From assembly GCF_002077945.1 (NCBI RefSeq), contig NZ_LVYD01000001.1:620001-684000 (forward strand): a stretch of 64,000 bases of DNA. The letters run 5' to 3'. This document shows, piece after piece, positions 62,637 through 64,000 of this stretch; position 1 is the first letter of the stretch, and each line of letters starts with the position of its first letter. A program made the position numbers and the translations under genes. This DNA comes from Niastella vici. Its GTDB lineage: Bacteria; Bacteroidota; Bacteroidia; Chitinophagales; Chitinophagaceae. The notes below the pieces were generated by a model that saw only the letters and a list, made by a program, of their open reading frames with translations, was not told the DNA's origin and did no database searches.

Positions 62637-63503
62637 ATGAAATGCAAACAGGTGTTATTTACAGGGCTTTCTTCTCTGTTACTTTTTTCATGCGTTAGCT
62701 CAAAGAAATTTAAAGGGGAGGTGGCAAAGTATGATGAATTGAATGGTAACTATATCAAAGTGCAGGGTGACCTGAAAAGCTGTGAAGATGCTAAAGCTGA
62801 ATATGCCCGTAATAAAACAGCCCTGGAAAACGAAATTGCAAATCTGAAAAAGCAAAATGATTTTTTAAAGGAGAACAATACGACAGCCCTGAAGCAGCTG
62901 CAGGATCTGTCGGTTATTTCTTCCACACAAGCCGAGAGCATAAAGAAATCACTGGATAATATCGGTGCTAAAGATGCCTATATACAGGACCTGCAGGCTT
63001 CCATGGCGCGTAAAGATTCATTGAACATGGCGCTGGTGATGAACCTGAAAGGTGCTATTGGCAACCTGGCCGATGAGGACATCAACATCAAGGTTGACAA
63101 AGGCGTTGTATACATTGACATTAGCGACAAATTGCTGTTTAACAGCGGCAGCTATGTTATAACCCCGAAAGCAAATGAAGTGCTCGGTAAAGTGGCTAAA
63201 GTATTAAAAGCGCAACCTGATATTGAATTCATGGTAGAAGGCCATACTGATAACGTGAAATTTGCAAAAGGCTTGCTGCTCGACAACTGGGACCTGAGCG
63301 TGCACCGCGCTACCGCTGTTGTACGTGTGCTGCAAAACCAGTATGGTCTTAACCCGGCCCATATCGCAGCTGCCGGCCGCGGTGAATATTTACCCGTAGC
63401 ACCAAACGATACGCCTGCAGGCCGTGCTGCCAACCGCAGAACAAGGATCGTGATCCTTCCACAGCTTGATCAATTCTTTAAATTACTGGAGCCTAAGAAA
63501 TAA
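62637..63503 (+). CDS. OmpA-family peptidoglycan-binding lipoprotein
   Basis: A 288-residue outer-membrane lipoprotein. The signal ends in a lipobox LLLFSC (Cys19). A coiled-coil region (about 25-130; Lys/Glu/Leu-rich) is followed by an OmpA domain: KLLFNSGSYVITPKANEVL, FMVEGHTDNVKF and LSVHRATAVVRVL with the conserved Arg and Asp. It should anchor the outer membrane to peptidoglycan. It ends before a perfect terminator. Confidence 0.92.
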   Translation: MKCKQVLFTGLSSLLLFSCVSSKKFKGEVAKYDELNGNYIKVQGDLKSCEDAKAEYARNKTALENEIANLKKQNDFLKENNTTALKQLQDLSVISSTQAESIKKSLDNIGAKDAYIQDLQASMARKDSLNMALVMNLKGAIGNLADEDINIKVDKGVVYIDISDKLLFNSGSYVITPKANEVLGKVAKVLKAQPDIEFMVEGHTDNVKFAKGLLLDNWDLSVHRATAVVRVLQNQYGLNPAHIAAAGRGEYLPVAPNDTPAGRAANRRTRIVILPQLDQFFKLLEPKK

Positions 63504-63527
63504 GGATAATTATCCTTACAAATTATC

Positions 63528-63559
63528 AAAGGCCTCCCGATAGATCGGGAGGCCTTTTT
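63528..63559 (+). terminator. Intrinsic terminator of the OmpA-like gene
   Basis: AAAGGCCTCCCGAT (63528-63541) and ATCGGGAGGCCTTT (63544-63557) form a perfect stem, followed by T. A second palindrome, AAGGATAATTATCCTT, lies at 63502-63517, next to the stop. Confidence 0.9.
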
Positions 63560-63744
63560 AATGCGGGTATGGTTCTAAGTGATTTTACCTAAAATTTGTT
63601 CAATGATGTTTAATTTTAGTCTTCAATGACATTATTTCTTTTACAAACCCTGTGAATGCGATAATTTGTCCGTTCGTCGATCATTTTTCAGGTTGCGATT
63701 CGTTTGAGAAACGAAACCCTAAGGAAACGCCCAGACCGGTTATT

Positions 63745-64000
63745 ATGAAACACGTCAGATGGATCATTTTGTTTGCCCTTTTAACAGGGGGCTTGTTGCC
63801 ATTTTGCCTGGCAAAGGATGAACCATTGACTAAAATACCTGCCCGCCACGGAGTACTTGACCTGCGTTCAGCCAATTTGAACGAGGGCTCATTTTCTTTA
63901 AGTGGCGAATGGCAATTTTACTGGCGCCGGTTATTGCAACCGGGCGATACCATCTCTGCCTCACCCGACTTTGTTCCCTACCCTTCGCTCTGGAACAGGA
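63745..64000 (+). CDS. N-terminus of a 7TMR-DISM-type sensor protein (partial)
   Basis: An open frame from ATG 63745 runs off the right edge of the window. A signal peptide or first helix covers about residues 5-26. The sequence after it, GVLDLRSANLNEGSFSLSGE followed by WQFYWRRLLQPGDTI, matches the 7TMR-DISMED2 extracellular domain, which usually precedes seven helices and a histidine kinase, diguanylate cyclase or LytTR output. The output domain is outside the window. Only about 85 residues are visible. Confidence 0.75.
   Translation, partial: MKHVRWIILFALLTGGLLPFCLAKDEPLTKIPARHGVLDLRSANLNEGSFSLSGEWQFYWRRLLQPGDTISASPDFVPYPSLWNR

Overview
The window looks like chromosomal DNA of a Bacteroidota species, most likely Chitinophagaceae (Niastella/Chitinophaga-like). 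Evidence: type IX secretion (T9SS) C-terminal sorting domains on at least two secreted proteins, -7 promoter elements of the TAnnTTTG type, Bacteroidota-typical families (DUF5606, bacterial GH3, NfeD plus stomatin, LytS/LytTR two-component pair, DUF6265 remnant, GH63-like glucosidase) and many secreted proteins with signal peptides ending in AQ. No rRNA, tRNA, CRISPR array, prophage or transposase was recognised. Family names come from motif recognition only; no database search was run.

Layout. (1) 1-5.7 kb: the start of mnmG, then a 3.5 kb gene desert holding two identical, inverted 16-bp parS-like palindromes (1797-1812 and 4009-4024) that bracket a degenerate tandem array with a period near 166 bp; then ybeY and an orphan feoA fired from overlapping divergent promoters; then a 567-bp array of 27 units in strict 21-bp phase. 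This is the most unusual part of the window and resembles a chromosomal centromere (ParB-loading) region. (2) 5.7-21.5 kb: nadD, a class A beta-lactamase-like protein, a ChrA transporter, the nfeD-stomatin pair, a large GH63-like glucosidase, a PAP2 phosphatase, GNAT acetyltransferases, an omega-amidase-like nitrilase with a loop insertion, nagA, an S41 peptidase lipoprotein and thiL. (3) 21.6-35.9 kb: an inositol monophosphatase, a GT2 glycosyltransferase, two secreted proteins, GH3, LysE, mtgA, a GT39 glycosyltransferase, the nicotinamide riboside salvage pair pnuC plus NadR-type kinase, an SDR carrying a palindromic in-frame insertion, and envelope proteins. (4) 36.2-45.9 kb: a metal-themed group (Nfu, MerC-like, SCO1, Fur), a candidate small RNA, an M3 peptidase, a DUF5606 protein with a histone-like tail, and a LytTR regulator with its LytS-type kinase, whose start codon appears to be non-ATG. 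(5) 46-64 kb: a nonsense-mutated DUF6265 remnant, an amidohydrolase, a DsbA-family protein, a giant Gly/Tyr-rich secreted protein, and a DNA-maintenance group (tmk, polA, a 54-residue membrane protein, uvrB, recA) with mgsA, then an OmpA lipoprotein and the start of a 7TMR-DISM sensor.

Intergenic DNA is unusually structured. Besides many clear intrinsic terminators there are three short elements built alike (27750-27804, 42331-42417, 61744-61856): each has arms of 7-8 bp tandem words in inverted orientation, but with a different word in each. There are also helically phased repeats of 11 bp (45082-45136) and 21 bp (4903-5469).
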